Of a stretch of DNA of 64,000 nt, positions 46,658 to 57,611 are shown piece by piece. Origin of the DNA: Prochlorococcus sp. AG-355-A09 (GTDB taxonomy: Bacteria > Cyanobacteriota > Cyanobacteriia > PCC-6307 > Cyanobiaceae). The translations under genes were made by a program, and so were the position numbers. How positions within the stretch are numbered: position 1 is the first letter of the stretch; every line of letters starts with the position of its first letter. Location: NCBI GenBank assembly GCA_003280995.1, contig QCDG01000004.1, forward strand, positions 61,762-125,761, written 5' to 3'. The notes under the pieces are model-generated. The model ran no database searches. It was not told the origin of the DNA and saw nothing but the letters and a program-made list of their open reading frames with translations.

Positions 46658-47457
46658 ATTGGATCGAATTTAGGTTTAAGCTTTAAATCATTAACTTGAT
46701 TAATTTGTCTGCAAGATAAGCTATTAATTGCAACTATTATGTCATCATTTTGAAATTCTGGAGGAATTAATTCTTCTTTTACAATTTTCAATTTTAAAGC
46801 TTTAGAAATCATAATTCCCTCTAAACAGCCGCTTTCTTTTCTAGGAGTTATCCATTGATTATTTCTTTTAATTAGAAGATTAAATGTACTTCCACAACAA
46901 AGTTCACCTGATGTATTCAAAAGGATAGAATCATCAAATGATTTTTCATTAGCTTCTGTCAAAACTTGTATTGCCTGATTATATGAAAATGTTTTGCATT
47001 TACTTATAAGACTGAATTCATTTATTTTTTCTGTTTGACTAATGCAAACGCTTATTGGATTAAAATCTGGTTTGATTCTATAAAACTCAAGCCATATATT
47101 ATCTAAATCTTTTGTCTCTAAAGTGCTATCAATTGTAAGTGTTCGACCTTCATTAGTTCCTCGACTATAGTTTATTCTTACTGAAGCAAATTGATCATTT
47201 TTAAGCGATAACTTTCTTATTCCATCGTGAATAAGTTTTCTCAAAGTTAATTTATTGATTTTGAGATTAATATTTAAAATCTTGCTACTTTTTTCTAATC
47301 TTTTCAGATGTTCATCAAAAAGAATAGGTTTGTTTTCTTTTATCAAAATGGTCTCAAATATACCATCAGCAAATTTTAATCCTCTATTATTAGCAGCAAT
47401 AAATATTCTATCAATATCCAACCATTGATCCTTGTGCCAGCCTAATGTTTCAATCAT
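46630..47457 (-). CDS. pabC: Class IV aminotransferase, probable aminodeoxychorismate lyase
   Basis: PLP fold-type IV enzyme of 275 residues. RGLKFADGIFETILI near 30 is the family start, the probable Schiff-base lysine is in SKCKTFSYNQAIQVL, and STFNLLIKRNNQWITP precedes GCLEGIM. Branched-chain and D-amino-acid aminotransferases share this fold; the assignment to 4-amino-4-deoxychorismate lyase rests on the 4-base overlap with the upstream pabB-like gene. Together they would make p-aminobenzoate for folate. Confidence 0.85.
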   Translation of the reverse strand: MIETLGWHKDQWLDIDRIFIAANNRGLKFADGIFETILIKENKPILFDEHLKRLEKSSKILNINLKINKLTLRKLIHDGIRKLSLKNDQFASVRINYSRGTNEGRTLTIDSTLETKDLDNIWLEFYRIKPDFNPISVCISQTEKINEFSLISKCKTFSYNQAIQVLTEANEKSFDDSILLNTSGELCCGSTFNLLIKRNNQWITPRKESGCLEGIMISKALKLKIVKEELIPPEFQNDDIIVAINSLSCRQINQVNDLKLKPKFDPIYFWDLLYS

Positions 47458-48770
47458 TTGAGTGAATCAATTAACGGTAAAAGTTTCCACTTTAGTTCAT
47501 TAGTTTCCTCTTCAGGGTTTGAGTCAATAACTATTCCGCATCCAGCATATATATTGATTTTTTTGTCTTTAATTAAGAATGATCTTATTAGTATATTGCT
47601 GTCAAACTCTCCATTCCAGTCAAGCTTCAAAAATGAGCCACAGTATGGTCCACGTTCACATTCTTCTAATTCAAAAAGTCTCTGGCATGATCTTAATTTA
47701 GGTGCTCCAGTTATAGAGCCACCAGGCCAACAAGCTTTTAGTAAATCAATCCAGTTTTTGTCTTTTTTTAATTTGCCTCTGATTACTGATGTTAGATGAT
47801 GAACTTTTAAGAAACTTTCAAGCTTTAATATTTCTGGCACCATAATACTTCCTGTTTCGCAAACTTTACTTAAATCATTTCTTATTAGGTCAACAATCAT
47901 AATATTTTCGGCTCTATCTTTTTCGTTCGTTATTAAATCGATAGCATTAAGTACGTCTTGATTTAAATCCTTATCTCTGGATCTAGTTCCTTTGATTGGT
48001 CTTGATTCTACAAAATTTTTTTTATCTATTTTTATAAATCTTTCTGGCGAGGTAGATAATACAGCCTCTTTATAATTATCATTATTTATTATTATTCCTC
48101 CAAAGGGAGCTCTTAATTTCCTTCTTATTTTCAAATAAATATCTAGAGGATTATAGTTTTTGGAAGATTCAATTTCGCATTTAGTTGTTAGGTTTGCTTG
48201 AAATATATCCCCCAAGGCAATTAATTTTTTCAATTTAAGAATATTTTTCTGAAATTTTTCAGCCATTTCGTCCAAATTGATTTTTGAAAAATCAAAATTC
48301 AAATTTGTTTTAATTATATTTTCTTCTTCAATATTTTGAATATTGTTGATTATGTTTTTATAATTCATCAGTTCAGATGAGTTTGTGCCTTCGATAATTA
48401 TTTCTTTTTTTATTAGATTACATTTAATGATTGGATCATATGATGCAATCCATAAAGTTGCCATATTAGATTTTCGCCAAGGGTTTTTGGGTTCTATGAA
48501 AACTCCAGCTTCATAACTTAACCATCCAATCCAAAATCCTTTTTCAATATTTCTTAAATTGTTAAATGGATTATTAGTTTTGTCTAAGTTATTGATATCT
48601 CTTGATTGGATTATTTTTTTAGGTTTAATTCCTATTATTGACCATTCCCCATTTTCTTTGCCATCACTGTCTAGCCAGGCTAATCCTTTATCTCCGAATT
48701 TTTTTGTTAGATGATGCGTAATCAGTGCTGGATCTATCCATTTTTCTAGAATAATTGTTTTTATTTTCAT
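47454..48770 (-). CDS. pabB: Aminodeoxychorismate synthase component I
   Basis: Chorismate-utilising enzyme of 438 residues. SRPIKGTRSRDKDLNQD, IMIVDLIRNDLSKVC and the C-terminal CWPGGSITGAPKLRSCQ are the anthranilate/PABA synthase motifs; PIKGTR with the Lys that forms an adduct with chorismate identifies PabB over TrpE. The N-terminal domain is short and divergent. The glutamine amidotransferase partner is not adjacent. Genes queC (4-base overlap upstream) and pabC (4-base overlap downstream) suggest one operon. Confidence 0.9.
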   Translation of the reverse strand: MKIKTIILEKWIDPALITHHLTKKFGDKGLAWLDSDGKENGEWSIIGIKPKKIIQSRDINNLDKTNNPFNNLRNIEKGFWIGWLSYEAGVFIEPKNPWRKSNMATLWIASYDPIIKCNLIKKEIIIEGTNSSELMNYKNIINNIQNIEEENIIKTNLNFDFSKINLDEMAEKFQKNILKLKKLIALGDIFQANLTTKCEIESSKNYNPLDIYLKIRRKLRAPFGGIIINNDNYKEAVLSTSPERFIKIDKKNFVESRPIKGTRSRDKDLNQDVLNAIDLITNEKDRAENIMIVDLIRNDLSKVCETGSIMVPEILKLESFLKVHHLTSVIRGKLKKDKNWIDLLKACWPGGSITGAPKLRSCQRLFELEECERGPYCGSFLKLDWNGEFDSNILIRSFLIKDKKINIYAGCGIVIDSNPEEETNELKWKLLPLIDSLK

Positions 48771-49435
48771 TTTTTATTATTCAGCCATTTTTCATAAGCG
48801 GCACTTCTAATTCTGCAGCTATCACACTTACCGCATGGTTTTGAATTACCCGAATAACAACTCCATGTTTTATCTATAGGGACATGATTATCAAAAGCTA
48901 ATTTAATAATTTCCTCTTTATTTAAATCTAATAGTGGTGTCCAAAGTTTTATTGGATTATTTTCTCGTCCTCTTTTATTGGCTAAATCTGCTAACTCTTG
49001 AAATTTTTTAATGTAGTCAGGTCTGCAATCTGGATAACCAGAATAATCTAGTGCATTAACTCCTAATCCTATAAAATCAGCATCTATTGCTTCGGCATAA
49101 CTTAGTGCAACCGAAATAAATATAGTATTTCTCCCAGGAACATAAGTATTAGGAATTTTATTAGTTTGTATTCCGTCTATTGGAATATTTTTTTGAGTAT
49201 CAGTTAATGAAGAGCCTCCCCATAAAGATAGGTCAAGCTTAATGATTTTAAATTCTTCGATATCAAAGTGTTTTGCAATTATTGATGCAGAATTTAATTC
49301 TTTTTTGTGACGTTGACCGTAGTCAAATGAAAGGCCAAAAATTTTAGCTTCGGATTTTTTGGCGATACCAGTAACTGTAGAAGAATCTAAACCTCCAGAT
49401 AATAAAACTACTATCGATTTATTTTTAAGAGTCAT
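48767..49435 (-). CDS. queC: 7-cyano-7-deazaguanine synthase
   Basis: ATP-dependent conversion of 7-carboxy-7-deazaguanine to preQ0, in the queuosine route. It has 222 residues. The PP-loop VVLLSGGLDSSTV is at 9-21, FGLSFDYGQRH follows, and the C-terminal zinc site CYSGNSKPCGKCDSC supplies the cysteines. It lies six bases after queE and overlaps pabB by 4 bases. Confidence 0.97.
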   Translation of the reverse strand: MTLKNKSIVVLLSGGLDSSTVTGIAKKSEAKIFGLSFDYGQRHKKELNSASIIAKHFDIEEFKIIKLDLSLWGGSSLTDTQKNIPIDGIQTNKIPNTYVPGRNTIFISVALSYAEAIDADFIGLGVNALDYSGYPDCRPDYIKKFQELADLANKRGRENNPIKLWTPLLDLNKEEIIKLAFDNHVPIDKTWSCYSGNSKPCGKCDSCRIRSAAYEKWLNNKK

Positions 49436-49441
49436 ATTATT

Positions 49442-50119
49442 TCAATTAATTTTTAGGTATTTGTGAGTTTGAAGGCTCAATTTCCAATCGGGGTTATTTT
49501 TTACGAAATCGATAGCAAGAGAAAAACCATTCTCATTGTTCCATGCTGGCTGTAGATAAAAAATTTTATCTTCTTTTTTTAAGCCATCTTCGCTTTTAAA
49601 GGGTTGATATTGTTTTAAAGTTTCTTTTTTTATTTGAATAGCAAATTCAATATCTTTTATTTCATTTATGATTATTTTGATTTCATTACAGTTTTTTAAA
49701 AAATAATTTTTTGGAGGTGAGTGTCTTTTAGGAGATAAAGTAATCCAGTCATAGCTCCCTGATATCGAATTAACTCCACTTGTCTCAATATGAATCTTCA
49801 TTGGCTTTTGTTCTTCTCCTTTGGTCATTTTTTTTATGGCTTTGCAAAAATTATCCAAGTTATGTTGTAAAGGTTCTCCACCTGTAATAACGCAAAAAGA
49901 TGCTCCTTTTTTTCTGGCAATTTTTATGCGATCTATTATTTTTTCAATTGATATAGAAGGGTGTTTTTTCTCGTCCCATGAATGCTTAGTATCGCACCAT
50001 GAACATCCAACTTTACATCCAGCTAATCTTACAAAAAAAGCACTTTTTCCAGCGTGATAACCTTCACCTTGTAATGAATGAAATTGTTCGACTAAGGGTA
50101 AAAAATTTGTCATTTTCAT
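49442..50119 (-). CDS. queE: 7-carboxy-7-deazaguanine synthase
   Basis: Radical SAM enzyme contracting the pterin ring of 6-carboxy-tetrahydropterin, 225 residues. The cluster motif is CKVGCSWCD (Cys-x3-Cys-x2-Cys) near residue 35, preceded by FHSLQGEGYHAGKSAFFVRL; FCVITGGEPLQHNL is the GGE SAM motif. It has ATG starts at 50119 and 50113. It sits 18 bases after pyrG and six before queC. Confidence 0.96.
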   Translation of the reverse strand: MKMTNFLPLVEQFHSLQGEGYHAGKSAFFVRLAGCKVGCSWCDTKHSWDEKKHPSISIEKIIDRIKIARKKGASFCVITGGEPLQHNLDNFCKAIKKMTKGEEQKPMKIHIETSGVNSISGSYDWITLSPKRHSPPKNYFLKNCNEIKIIINEIKDIEFAIQIKKETLKQYQPFKSEDGLKKEDKIFYLQPAWNNENGFSLAIDFVKNNPDWKLSLQTHKYLKIN

Positions 50120-50137
50120 TCAAAATAATAAAGAATA

Positions 50138-51748
50138 TTAATTTGATTGAGTTAACTTATCTTGAGAGGCTTTTATTAATCCTTTAAATAAAGGATGAGG
50201 TTTGCCAGGTCGTGATAAAAACTCAGGATGATATTGGCAGGCTAAGAAGTATGGATGATTTTCTAACTCAATTAACTCAACTAATCTGCCATCTGGTGAT
50301 GTACCGCTAATTTTGTATCCAGAATCTAAAAAACTTTGTTTGTAGTAATTATTAAATTCGTATCTATGTCGATGTCTCTCATAAATAACATCCTCATCAT
50401 ATAAGTTTTTTCCAGTTGTATTTTTTGTCAATCTACATGGATAAACTCCAAGTCTCATTGTCCCACCTAAATCAACTACATCTTCCTGTTCTGGTAATAA
50501 ATGTATCACTGGATTTGGAGTGTTTGGGTCTAGTTCTGAACTAGATGCATCTGGAAGATTAGCTACATTCCTGGCCCATTCTATAACTGCACATTGCATA
50601 CCAAGGCACAAACCTAAAAAGGGAATTTTATTTTCTCTTGCAAATTTTATAGCCGAAATTTTTCCATTGACTCCTCTATTGCCAAATCCCCCGGGTACGA
50701 CAATTGCATCAACTCCATTTAAGTAAGTTTCTGCTGAATTTTTTTCTATCATTTCAGCACTTACCCAATATAAATCTAATAAAGCCTTTTGTTCAATGCA
50801 TGCATGTCTTAAAGCTTCAACAACGGATAAATATGCATCTCCAAGTTCAATATATTTGCCTACAAGGGCAACTTTTATTGGATCTCCAGGATTTCTGAGG
50901 TTGTGTATTAGTTCCTCCCAATTTTTCAAATCACATTTTTTATTTTCAAGGTCTAAATATTTCAGGGTTTCTTTGCATAAACCTTCTTTTTTTAAAGAAA
51001 GAGGTACAGAATAAATACTGTCTGCGTCTAAAGCTTCAATTACAGAGTTGATACTGACACCGCAAAAACCACTAAGCTTTTTTTTAAGAGCTTCATTGAT
51101 AGATTTATCACTTCTGCATACAAGTAAATCTGGCTGAATTCCAATTGATCTTAATTCTTTCACTGAATGTTGTGTTGGTTTAGTTTTTATTTCGCCAGAG
51201 GTTTTGATGTAAGGAAGTAATGTTACGTGTATGTATGCAACATCGTTCCTATTGACATCATTTTTGAATTCTCTTATTGCCTCTAAAAAAGGTAGAGATT
51301 CAATATCACCAACTGTTCCACCAATTTCAGTAATAATAATATCTGCATTGCTGTTAGCGGCTACTCTATGAATCCTTTCTCTAATTTCTCCCGTTATGTG
51401 AGGTATTACTTGTACAGTTCCACCGTTATAGTTACCTCTTCTTTCTTTATTAATAACTGCTTGATAAATAGATCCCGTTGTTACACTATTCAACCTAGTC
51501 ATCGCAGTATCAGTAAATCTTTCGTAGTGACCTAAATCTAGATCGGTTTCAGCCCCATCTTCGGTTACAAATACTTCTCCATGTTGAAAAGGGCTCATTG
51601 TGCCTGGATCAACATTTAGATATGGATCAAGTTTTAATATTGAAACACTATATCCTCTAGACTTTAATAATCTACCTAAGCTTGCAGCTACAATTCCTTT
51701 ACCAATGCTAGAAACTACTCCTCCGGTGACAAAAACAAATTTTGACAT
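50138..51748 (-). CDS. pyrG: CTP synthase
   Basis: Aminates UTP to CTP using glutamine, 536 residues. The N-terminal synthase domain starts [16 protein letters not shown] and contains [16 protein letters not shown] and [13 protein letters not shown]. The glutaminase domain carries [13 protein letters not shown] with the nucleophilic Cys and the terminal [12 protein letters not shown] with His and Glu. Normal length. Seventy-five bases separate it from aspS upstream. Confidence 0.98.
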   Translation of the reverse strand: MSKFVFVTGGVVSSIGKGIVAASLGRLLKSRGYSVSILKLDPYLNVDPGTMSPFQHGEVFVTEDGAETDLDLGHYERFTDTAMTRLNSVTTGSIYQAVINKERRGNYNGGTVQVIPHITGEIRERIHRVAANSNADIIITEIGGTVGDIESLPFLEAIREFKNDVNRNDVAYIHVTLLPYIKTSGEIKTKPTQHSVKELRSIGIQPDLLVCRSDKSINEALKKKLSGFCGVSINSVIEALDADSIYSVPLSLKKEGLCKETLKYLDLENKKCDLKNWEELIHNLRNPGDPIKVALVGKYIELGDAYLSVVEALRHACIEQKALLDLYWVSAEMIEKNSAETYLNGVDAIVVPGGFGNRGVNGKISAIKFARENKIPFLGLCLGMQCAVIEWARNVANLPDASSSELDPNTPNPVIHLLPEQEDVVDLGGTMRLGVYPCRLTKNTTGKNLYDEDVIYERHRHRYEFNNYYKQSFLDSGYKISGTSPDGRLVELIELENHPYFLACQYHPEFLSRPGKPHPLFKGLIKASQDKLTQSN

Positions 51749-51823
51749 TAAATATTTTTAATTAAGCACTGCCTCCTTATATTTTATTTAAACAAATAAC
51801 TTTTAGAACATCCATATATATTC

Positions 51824-53620
51824 TTATTCATCAATTGTTATTTCAATATCTAATTCTTTTAATTGTGATTCTGAGACATTTGAAGGCGCATTTGTGAGAA
51901 GACATTTTGCTTGTTGATTTTTTGGAAACGCTATTGTTTCTCTGATTGAATCTGCACCTATGATCAGCATGGTAATACGATCTAATCCAAACGCTATGCC
52001 ACCATGAGGAGGAGCACCCATTTCTAAGGCTTCTATTAAAAATCCAAATTTTTCATTAATCTCTTTAGCAGTAAGTCCTACCGTTTTCAAAACCTCTCTT
52101 TGCAAGTTTGCTTCATGAATACGTAGAGAGCCACCTCCTAATTCTAAGCCATTAAGAACTAAGTCATAAGCATTTGCTATAGAGTCCTCGATTTCTTTGT
52201 GCAAGTTTTCAGGATCTTTAGATTTTATATTTTTTGGAGAACAAAAAGGATGATGTAAAGCTTCATATCTATTTTCCTCTTCATTTCTCTCAAACATCGG
52301 GAAATCAGTTACCCATAAGAAATTCCATTTACTTTTATCTATGAGATCTAAGTCTTTTGCGATGTATTGTCTCACTCTATCTAATGACTGGTTGACAATT
52401 TGTTTATCTCCAGCACCCAAGAGGATTAAATCCCCATCTTGCGCTTCGGTGATTCTTAAAATATCAGCTATATGCTCTTCATTTAGATTATTTTTAATTG
52501 CCCCAATAGTCTCAAGCTCATCTCCTTTGACCCTTATAAAGGCCAAACCACCAGCTCCTGCATCTTGAGCTACTTGGAAGATATCACCTCCGGGTTTAAT
52601 TCTTACGTTGCTAATACTTAAATTACCTCCTTTGATTGTTATGGATTTTATAGAACCTCCAGACTTAATTGCCTTGGTGAAAATATTAAAGCCAATATTA
52701 CCTAATACTTCTCCTAAATCTTTTAATAACATTTGATATCTAGTGTCTGGTCTATCAGTGCCGTAATTATCCATTGCTGCTTGCCATGACATTCTTGGAA
52801 AAGCATTATCAAAATCAATATTTAATACTTCTTTCCATATTTTTTTTATAAGACTTTCATTAAAAGAGATTATTTCTTCTTCACTAATAAAGCTCATTTC
52901 AATATCTAATTGCGTAAACTCTGGCTGTCTATCTGCCCTTAAGTCTTCATCACGGAAACATTTTGCGATTTGATAATACTTATCTAAGCCTCCCACCATT
53001 AAAAGTTGTTTAAATAGTTGTGGGGATTGAGGTAGAGCAAAAAATTCTCCATTCGAAAGACGAGCAGGAACAAGAAAATCGCGAGCGCCTTCTGGAGTTG
53101 ATTTTGTAAGTAATGGAGTCTCTACTTCTGTAAATCCAAAATTATCAAGAAATTCTCTAGCAACTTTAATAATTTTATGTCTTGTTTTTAAATTTTCTAG
53201 TAATTTGCCTCTTCTTAAGTCAAGGTATCTATATTTTAATCTGAGTTCCTCTTTTGTATTTTCATAATCATGTACAGATACTGGAAAAGGTAGGTTTTTT
53301 TTAATTTGGTTGAGAATTTGCAAATCTTTAACTTTAAGCTCTAACTCTCCAGTACTTAAATTCTTATTTATTGAATCTTTTGGCCTTTCGTTAATTGTTC
53401 CGCTAACCATTATTACTGTTTCATTTCTTAGAGTTTCTGCCTGTTTAAATAGATCTGAACCATCATCGGGGTTAATTGTTATTTGTAGAAATCCACTATG
53501 GTCTCTTAAATCAATAAAAATTACACCACCATGATCTCTTCTTCTATCTACCCATCCGCATAAATTAACTAATTTACCAATATCTGTATTATTGAGTTCT
53601 TTGCAAATTTTGTTTCTCAT
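51824..53620 (-). CDS. aspS: Aspartyl-tRNA synthetase
   Basis: Class II synthetase of 598 residues, the bacterial type with the GAD insertion (about 290-410). The N-terminal OB fold binds the anticodon ([22 protein letters not shown]), motif 2 is [20 protein letters not shown] and motif 3 is [12 protein letters not shown]. Prochlorococcus also uses a GatCAB pathway for Asn- or Gln-tRNA in some lineages, so this enzyme may be non-discriminating; that is not decidable here. gcvT follows 55 bases upstream in transcription order. Confidence 0.97.
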   Translation of the reverse strand: MRNKICKELNNTDIGKLVNLCGWVDRRRDHGGVIFIDLRDHSGFLQITINPDDGSDLFKQAETLRNETVIMVSGTINERPKDSINKNLSTGELELKVKDLQILNQIKKNLPFPVSVHDYENTKEELRLKYRYLDLRRGKLLENLKTRHKIIKVAREFLDNFGFTEVETPLLTKSTPEGARDFLVPARLSNGEFFALPQSPQLFKQLLMVGGLDKYYQIAKCFRDEDLRADRQPEFTQLDIEMSFISEEEIISFNESLIKKIWKEVLNIDFDNAFPRMSWQAAMDNYGTDRPDTRYQMLLKDLGEVLGNIGFNIFTKAIKSGGSIKSITIKGGNLSISNVRIKPGGDIFQVAQDAGAGGLAFIRVKGDELETIGAIKNNLNEEHIADILRITEAQDGDLILLGAGDKQIVNQSLDRVRQYIAKDLDLIDKSKWNFLWVTDFPMFERNEEENRYEALHHPFCSPKNIKSKDPENLHKEIEDSIANAYDLVLNGLELGGGSLRIHEANLQREVLKTVGLTAKEINEKFGFLIEALEMGAPPHGGIAFGLDRITMLIIGADSIRETIAFPKNQQAKCLLTNAPSNVSESQLKELDIEITIDE

Positions 53621-53675
53621 CTAAGTATGATTTATTTATCAATAACTTATAATAATTCTTTAAGGGTAAATTTAG

Positions 53676-54788
53676 TTAATAATTTTTTTTATAAAACGCT
53701 CTCTTTGTTATTACCCCTTTGAATTTTTTGCCTCTTATTGATACTTGAACTTCATTATTTATTAAGGCATGCGAAGTATTGATGTACGCAAAAGCTATAG
53801 CTTGTTGTTTAGTTGGAGACCAACTGCCGCTAGTGATAGCCCCAATATTTTCTTCACCTTTAAAAACTGCGCAACCTTTTCTTCCTATTGCTTTACCTTC
53901 TATAGAGAGACCAACTAACTTTTTTTGAATACCTGATCTTGACTGCTCTTCAAGAAATCTTCTTCCAAAGAATTCGTGATTATTTTCCAGATGTACTAGC
54001 CAGCCTAACCCTGCTTCATATGGAGAAGTTTCTTCATTTATGTCTTGACCATAAAGATGCATGCCTGCTTCAAGTCTAAGAGTATCTCTAGCTCCTAAAC
54101 CACAAGGTGCAACATTTTTGGAAATTGAGAAATCCCATAAATTAATTGCTGCTTTTTTAGATAAAAGTATTTCTAAACCTTTTTCCCCCGTATAGCCTGT
54201 CTTTGAAAAGAAAATTTTTTCTTTAGGTGAAATATGTTCAAAAATTTTATATTCGCATCCAAAGTTAGGGATATATGAGATCGAAGATTCAATCCATTCT
54301 TCAAATAAATCGAATGAGTTCTTCCCCTGTATTGCTAAAAGTACTTTTTCTTTTTTAAAGTTTGTTATCGAAATTTCAGACATATTTAAATTACTTTTTA
54401 TCCACTGAAAATCTTCTTCATATCTACTTGCATTAACTATTAACAATAATTCTGATATGTCATTTTCTTGTATACCAAGGTCATAAATTATTAAGTCATC
54501 TATTATTCCGCCTTTATCATTGAGCATTACAGTATAAAGTCCCTGACCTTCAGAAAAGGAGTATAAATTAGTAGGAAAAAGTTTTTGAATATAATCCTTT
54601 GGATTGATTCCCTTTATAGAAATCACACCCATGTGAGAGATATCAAATAATCCTGCTGAAGATCTAACTGATTCATGCTCTTTAATTAATCCTGAAAATG
54701 ATATGGGCATTTCCCAACCTGCAAAATCCACTAATTTTGCATTGGATTCAACATATTTTGAATAAAGAGGACTTTTTAGCAAATCCAT
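53676..54788 (-). CDS. gcvT: Aminomethyltransferase (glycine cleavage T protein)
   Basis: THF-dependent T protein of the glycine cleavage system, important in photorespiration in cyanobacteria, 370 residues. [19 protein letters not shown] and [17 protein letters not shown] form the start, with the folate-binding [13 protein letters not shown], then [19 protein letters not shown] and ITSGSWSPT. gcvH and gcvP are not adjacent. No glycine riboswitch fits in the 50-base gap before it. Confidence 0.96.
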   Translation of the reverse strand: MDLLKSPLYSKYVESNAKLVDFAGWEMPISFSGLIKEHESVRSSAGLFDISHMGVISIKGINPKDYIQKLFPTNLYSFSEGQGLYTVMLNDKGGIIDDLIIYDLGIQENDISELLLIVNASRYEEDFQWIKSNLNMSEISITNFKKEKVLLAIQGKNSFDLFEEWIESSISYIPNFGCEYKIFEHISPKEKIFFSKTGYTGEKGLEILLSKKAAINLWDFSISKNVAPCGLGARDTLRLEAGMHLYGQDINEETSPYEAGLGWLVHLENNHEFFGRRFLEEQSRSGIQKKLVGLSIEGKAIGRKGCAVFKGEENIGAITSGSWSPTKQQAIAFAYINTSHALINNEVQVSIRGKKFKGVITKRAFYKKNY

Positions 54789-54838
54789 GAAATATTTTGT
54801 TTGTATTTAGTATTTTTACACTGTAGTTTAGAAATTTT

Positions 54839-55720
54839 TTATTGCATATTTTCTAATGACAAAATTAAGCTTCTAAGTACTTTGGCTGCAACTATGCTAC
54901 TAACTCCGCTTTTATCAATTTCTGGAGATAATTCCACTATATCTGAAGCCACAATTCTAAGGTCTTTTAAAGTTTTCAGTATTTCTTCAAAATCATTCCA
55001 AAAAAATCCTCCTGGTTCTGGAGTGCCCGTCCCTGCTAATAAACTGGGATCAAACCAATCTAAATCTATTGTTAAATAGATTGGAGACTTCGTGTATGGT
55101 TGAAGAGCTTGTTTTAACTCATGTGCATTTCCGCCTGGACAAAAGTTAACTAGTTGGTTGTTGTTATGCATAAATTCGAATTCTTCTTTGGTTCCACTTC
55201 TAATTCCTACTTGCAAAATTTTTTTTTCAGGTAGCACTTCTAAGCATCTTTTCATAGTACAAGCATGACTATGTTCATTTCCAATATATGATTCTCTTAA
55301 ATCTGCGTGAGCATCAAGTTGAACCAATATCAAATCTGGATATTTTTTTACTAATGCTTCAACAGCACCTCTTGTAATAGAGTGTTCGCCTCCAAGCATA
55401 ATAGGACTAAGGCGTTTACTAATTAAATAATTTGTTGCTGATTTAATTGATTCAATAACGGACTTTGAGTCATTTTTATCAATCACTATTGATCCAAAAT
55501 CAACATACATAATATCCTCTAAGTCTTTTTTTATTTTTGGACAATATGTTTCTAAACAAGAACTGACTTGTCTTATTGCTTCTGGACCAAATCTTGCTCC
55601 TGGTTTAAAAGAACATGTCCCGTCATAATTAACTCCAAATATACCAATTGAGCAATTCTCAGGACTTCTTTTTGCTCCCATATAAATTGCATTTTCGTTA
55701 TCAAATAAATTTTTTGTCAT
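54839..55720 (-). CDS. speB: Agmatinase-like ureohydrolase
   Basis: Manganese ureohydrolase of 293 residues. Metal ligands are in LGGEHSITRGAV (His), VQLDAHADLRESY (Asp-His-Asp) and LTIDLDWFDPSLLAGTGTPEPGG (Asp-Asp). Agmatinase, giving putrescine and urea, is favoured over arginase by the spermidine synthase gene one base upstream; guanidinobutyrase and related enzymes share the fold. Confidence 0.92.
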   Translation of the reverse strand: MTKNLFDNENAIYMGAKRSPENCSIGIFGVNYDGTCSFKPGARFGPEAIRQVSSCLETYCPKIKKDLEDIMYVDFGSIVIDKNDSKSVIESIKSATNYLISKRLSPIMLGGEHSITRGAVEALVKKYPDLILVQLDAHADLRESYIGNEHSHACTMKRCLEVLPEKKILQVGIRSGTKEEFEFMHNNNQLVNFCPGGNAHELKQALQPYTKSPIYLTIDLDWFDPSLLAGTGTPEPGGFFWNDFEEILKTLKDLRIVASDIVELSPEIDKSGVSSIVAAKVLRSLILSLENMQ

Positions 55721-55721
55721 C

Positions 55722-56573
55722 TTATGAATCTAGTTCTTTTACAATTTTATTTGGCATCATTTTGAATGCTGCGTTTTGAAAATTTAAATTCCAAATTTCA
55801 CATCCTTTTTCTATTCTTAGGGCTTCATCATAATTTTGCTTTGATAAATTTAGATTTTCTGAAGAAGCGAATGTCCAACTCCAAATCCCGCTTGGATATA
55901 TAGGCACAAAGGAATACATAGTTTCAGAAACTTTAAATATATTTTTTAGGGTTTTCAAAATATTTATGTGTATATTTTTGAAGGATTCAGGAGATTCGCT
56001 TTGCGTTGCTAATATACCCTTTGGTGTAAGTATTCTTTTACATTCTTTATAAAAAGAATCTGAAAATAATAAATTTGAAAATTCTGAAGGATCTGAACAA
56101 TCTATAAAAATAACGTCGTAAAAATTATCTCTTGTTTTTTTTACCCATTTAACACCATCATACACATGTATTTTTAATCTTTTGTCATTCCATGCTTCGC
56201 CTCCAATTTCTTTTAAAAATTTTTTAGATATTTTGATTACCTCCTCATCAATTTCTACTAGATCAATTTTCGATATTTGAGAATATTTAACGCATTCTCT
56301 TGCTGTACCTCCGTCTCCTCCACCAATAATTAGTACATTAGATTTTTCGTCAATGCTACTTAATGCTGGATGCACAAGACACTCATGATAATATTTCTCG
56401 TCTTTTAGTGATGTCATCCAACAACCATCAAGCATTAAAGCTCTCCCATAGTATTCATTTTCAATAACAATAATTTCTTGATATTGTGATTTTTGTTTAA
56501 TTAAAACATCTCCATTTAGACCGAATCTTGAGCCTTTATGATATTCATCTATCCATGTTGAAATATTAATCAT
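55722..56573 (-). CDS. speE: Spermidine synthase
   Basis: Transfers aminopropyl from decarboxylated SAM to putrescine, 283 residues. Motifs: YHECLVHPALSSI, LIIGGGDGGTARECVKY, DLVEIDEEVIKISKKFL and VIFIDCSDPS with the catalytic Asp. It lies between mazG (seven bases) and speB (one base). Together with speB it forms the end of the agmatine-to-spermidine route; arginine decarboxylase and SAM decarboxylase must be elsewhere. Confidence 0.95.
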   Translation of the reverse strand: MINISTWIDEYHKGSRFGLNGDVLIKQKSQYQEIIVIENEYYGRALMLDGCWMTSLKDEKYYHECLVHPALSSIDEKSNVLIIGGGDGGTARECVKYSQISKIDLVEIDEEVIKISKKFLKEIGGEAWNDKRLKIHVYDGVKWVKKTRDNFYDVIFIDCSDPSEFSNLLFSDSFYKECKRILTPKGILATQSESPESFKNIHINILKTLKNIFKVSETMYSFVPIYPSGIWSWTFASSENLNLSKQNYDEALRIEKGCEIWNLNFQNAAFKMMPNKIVKELDS

Positions 56574-56580
56574 TTGCTTT

Positions 56581-57426
56581 TTAAGAATTTTTTCTTTTAA
56601 GTTTTCGCTTGGCTATTTGCCAAAGCCGTTGAAAGTCTTTAGGAGTTTGTTTTTTAATATTATCGCCTGCATGATGTTCAATGATTGAAAATCTGTCTAA
56701 AAATTTTTTATTAGTTTTTTGTAGAGCTGATTCAGGATTTATTTCTAAAAAGTTTGAGAGATTTAGAAGGGTAAAGTAAATATCCCCAAATTCATTTTTT
56801 ATTTCTGAATCATTATTGCTTTTAATTGCTTCCTTTAATTCATTAATCTCTTCTTCTAACTTTTTAAAAATCTGATCGGTACTTTCCCATTTAAAACCAT
56901 ATTCTTTAACAACATTTGTGATTTTATCTGTTCCAACCATTGGTGGCAAATTTTTTATTTTCATATTTAAATTTTTACTAATTGATGATTTCATATGAGG
57001 TGTTTCTTTCTCTGAATTTTTAATGTTTTCCCAAATCTGTTGCGATTTTTCTAGAGATACTTTTTCTTTTTTTTTAAAAATATATGGATGTCTACTAATA
57101 ATTTTCTTGTTTAGATGTTTTATAACATCATTTAGTTCAAATTCTTTTTTTTCGTAACCGATTTCAGCATGAAGCATTACTTGTAATAAAAGATCTCCTA
57201 ACTCTTCACATATGTTATCCGCCTTTTTTTCAAATATCGCTTCTATGAATTCATTACTTTCTTCATGTAAAAATGGTATCAACGATTTATGAGACTGTAT
57301 TTTCTGCCAAGGGCATCCCCAAGTTTTATCTTTTAATGATTTGATATTAGATATTAAAATTTTAAAGTTTTCTAAAGTCTCTAAATCGGAATTTTTTTGT
57401 AAGTTATATCTATCGTTTGAGGACAT
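56581..57426 (-). CDS. mazG: Nucleoside triphosphate pyrophosphohydrolase MazG
   Basis: House-cleaning NTP pyrophosphatase of 281 residues, with two MazG domains. The first has CPWQKIQSHKSLIPFLHEESNEFIEAI and the EExxE-type metal site followed by ELGDLLLQVMLHAEIG; the second has KLEEEINELKEAI with FGDIYFTLLNLS. Cyanophages carry their own short mazG; this cellular copy is the long two-domain form. First gene of the leftward speE-speB series; it diverges from tRNA-Val. Confidence 0.94.
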   Translation of the reverse strand: MSSNDRYNLQKNSDLETLENFKILISNIKSLKDKTWGCPWQKIQSHKSLIPFLHEESNEFIEAIFEKKADNICEELGDLLLQVMLHAEIGYEKKEFELNDVIKHLNKKIISRHPYIFKKKEKVSLEKSQQIWENIKNSEKETPHMKSSISKNLNMKIKNLPPMVGTDKITNVVKEYGFKWESTDQIFKKLEEEINELKEAIKSNNDSEIKNEFGDIYFTLLNLSNFLEINPESALQKTNKKFLDRFSIIEHHAGDNIKKQTPKDFQRLWQIAKRKLKRKNS

Positions 57427-57463
57427 AGGATATATTTTATTAATTTAATTTTGCCTCAATCAT

Positions 57464-57494
57464 GAAATATTTAAATACTTAGTATAAATATTTC
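57464..57494. promoter_or_regulatory. Inverted repeat between mazG and tRNA-Val
   Basis: GAAATATTTA at 57464-57473 and TAAATATTTC at 57485-57494 are perfect 10-base inverted copies. Inside, TAC and GTA can extend the pairing around a TTA loop with a two-base bulge on the left arm. It ends 30 bases before the tRNA, in the promoter area of both divergent genes. Confidence 0.45.
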
Positions 57495-57524
57495 AACTTC
57501 ATCTATTAGAATGATTTATTATAA

Positions 57525-57596
<72 letters not shown>

Positions 57597-57611
57597 TTTA
57601 TTATTTTTCTA

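Noticed and set aside
54789..54838. Glycine riboswitch before gcvT
   Set aside because: The gap is too short and lacks the characteristic conserved core.
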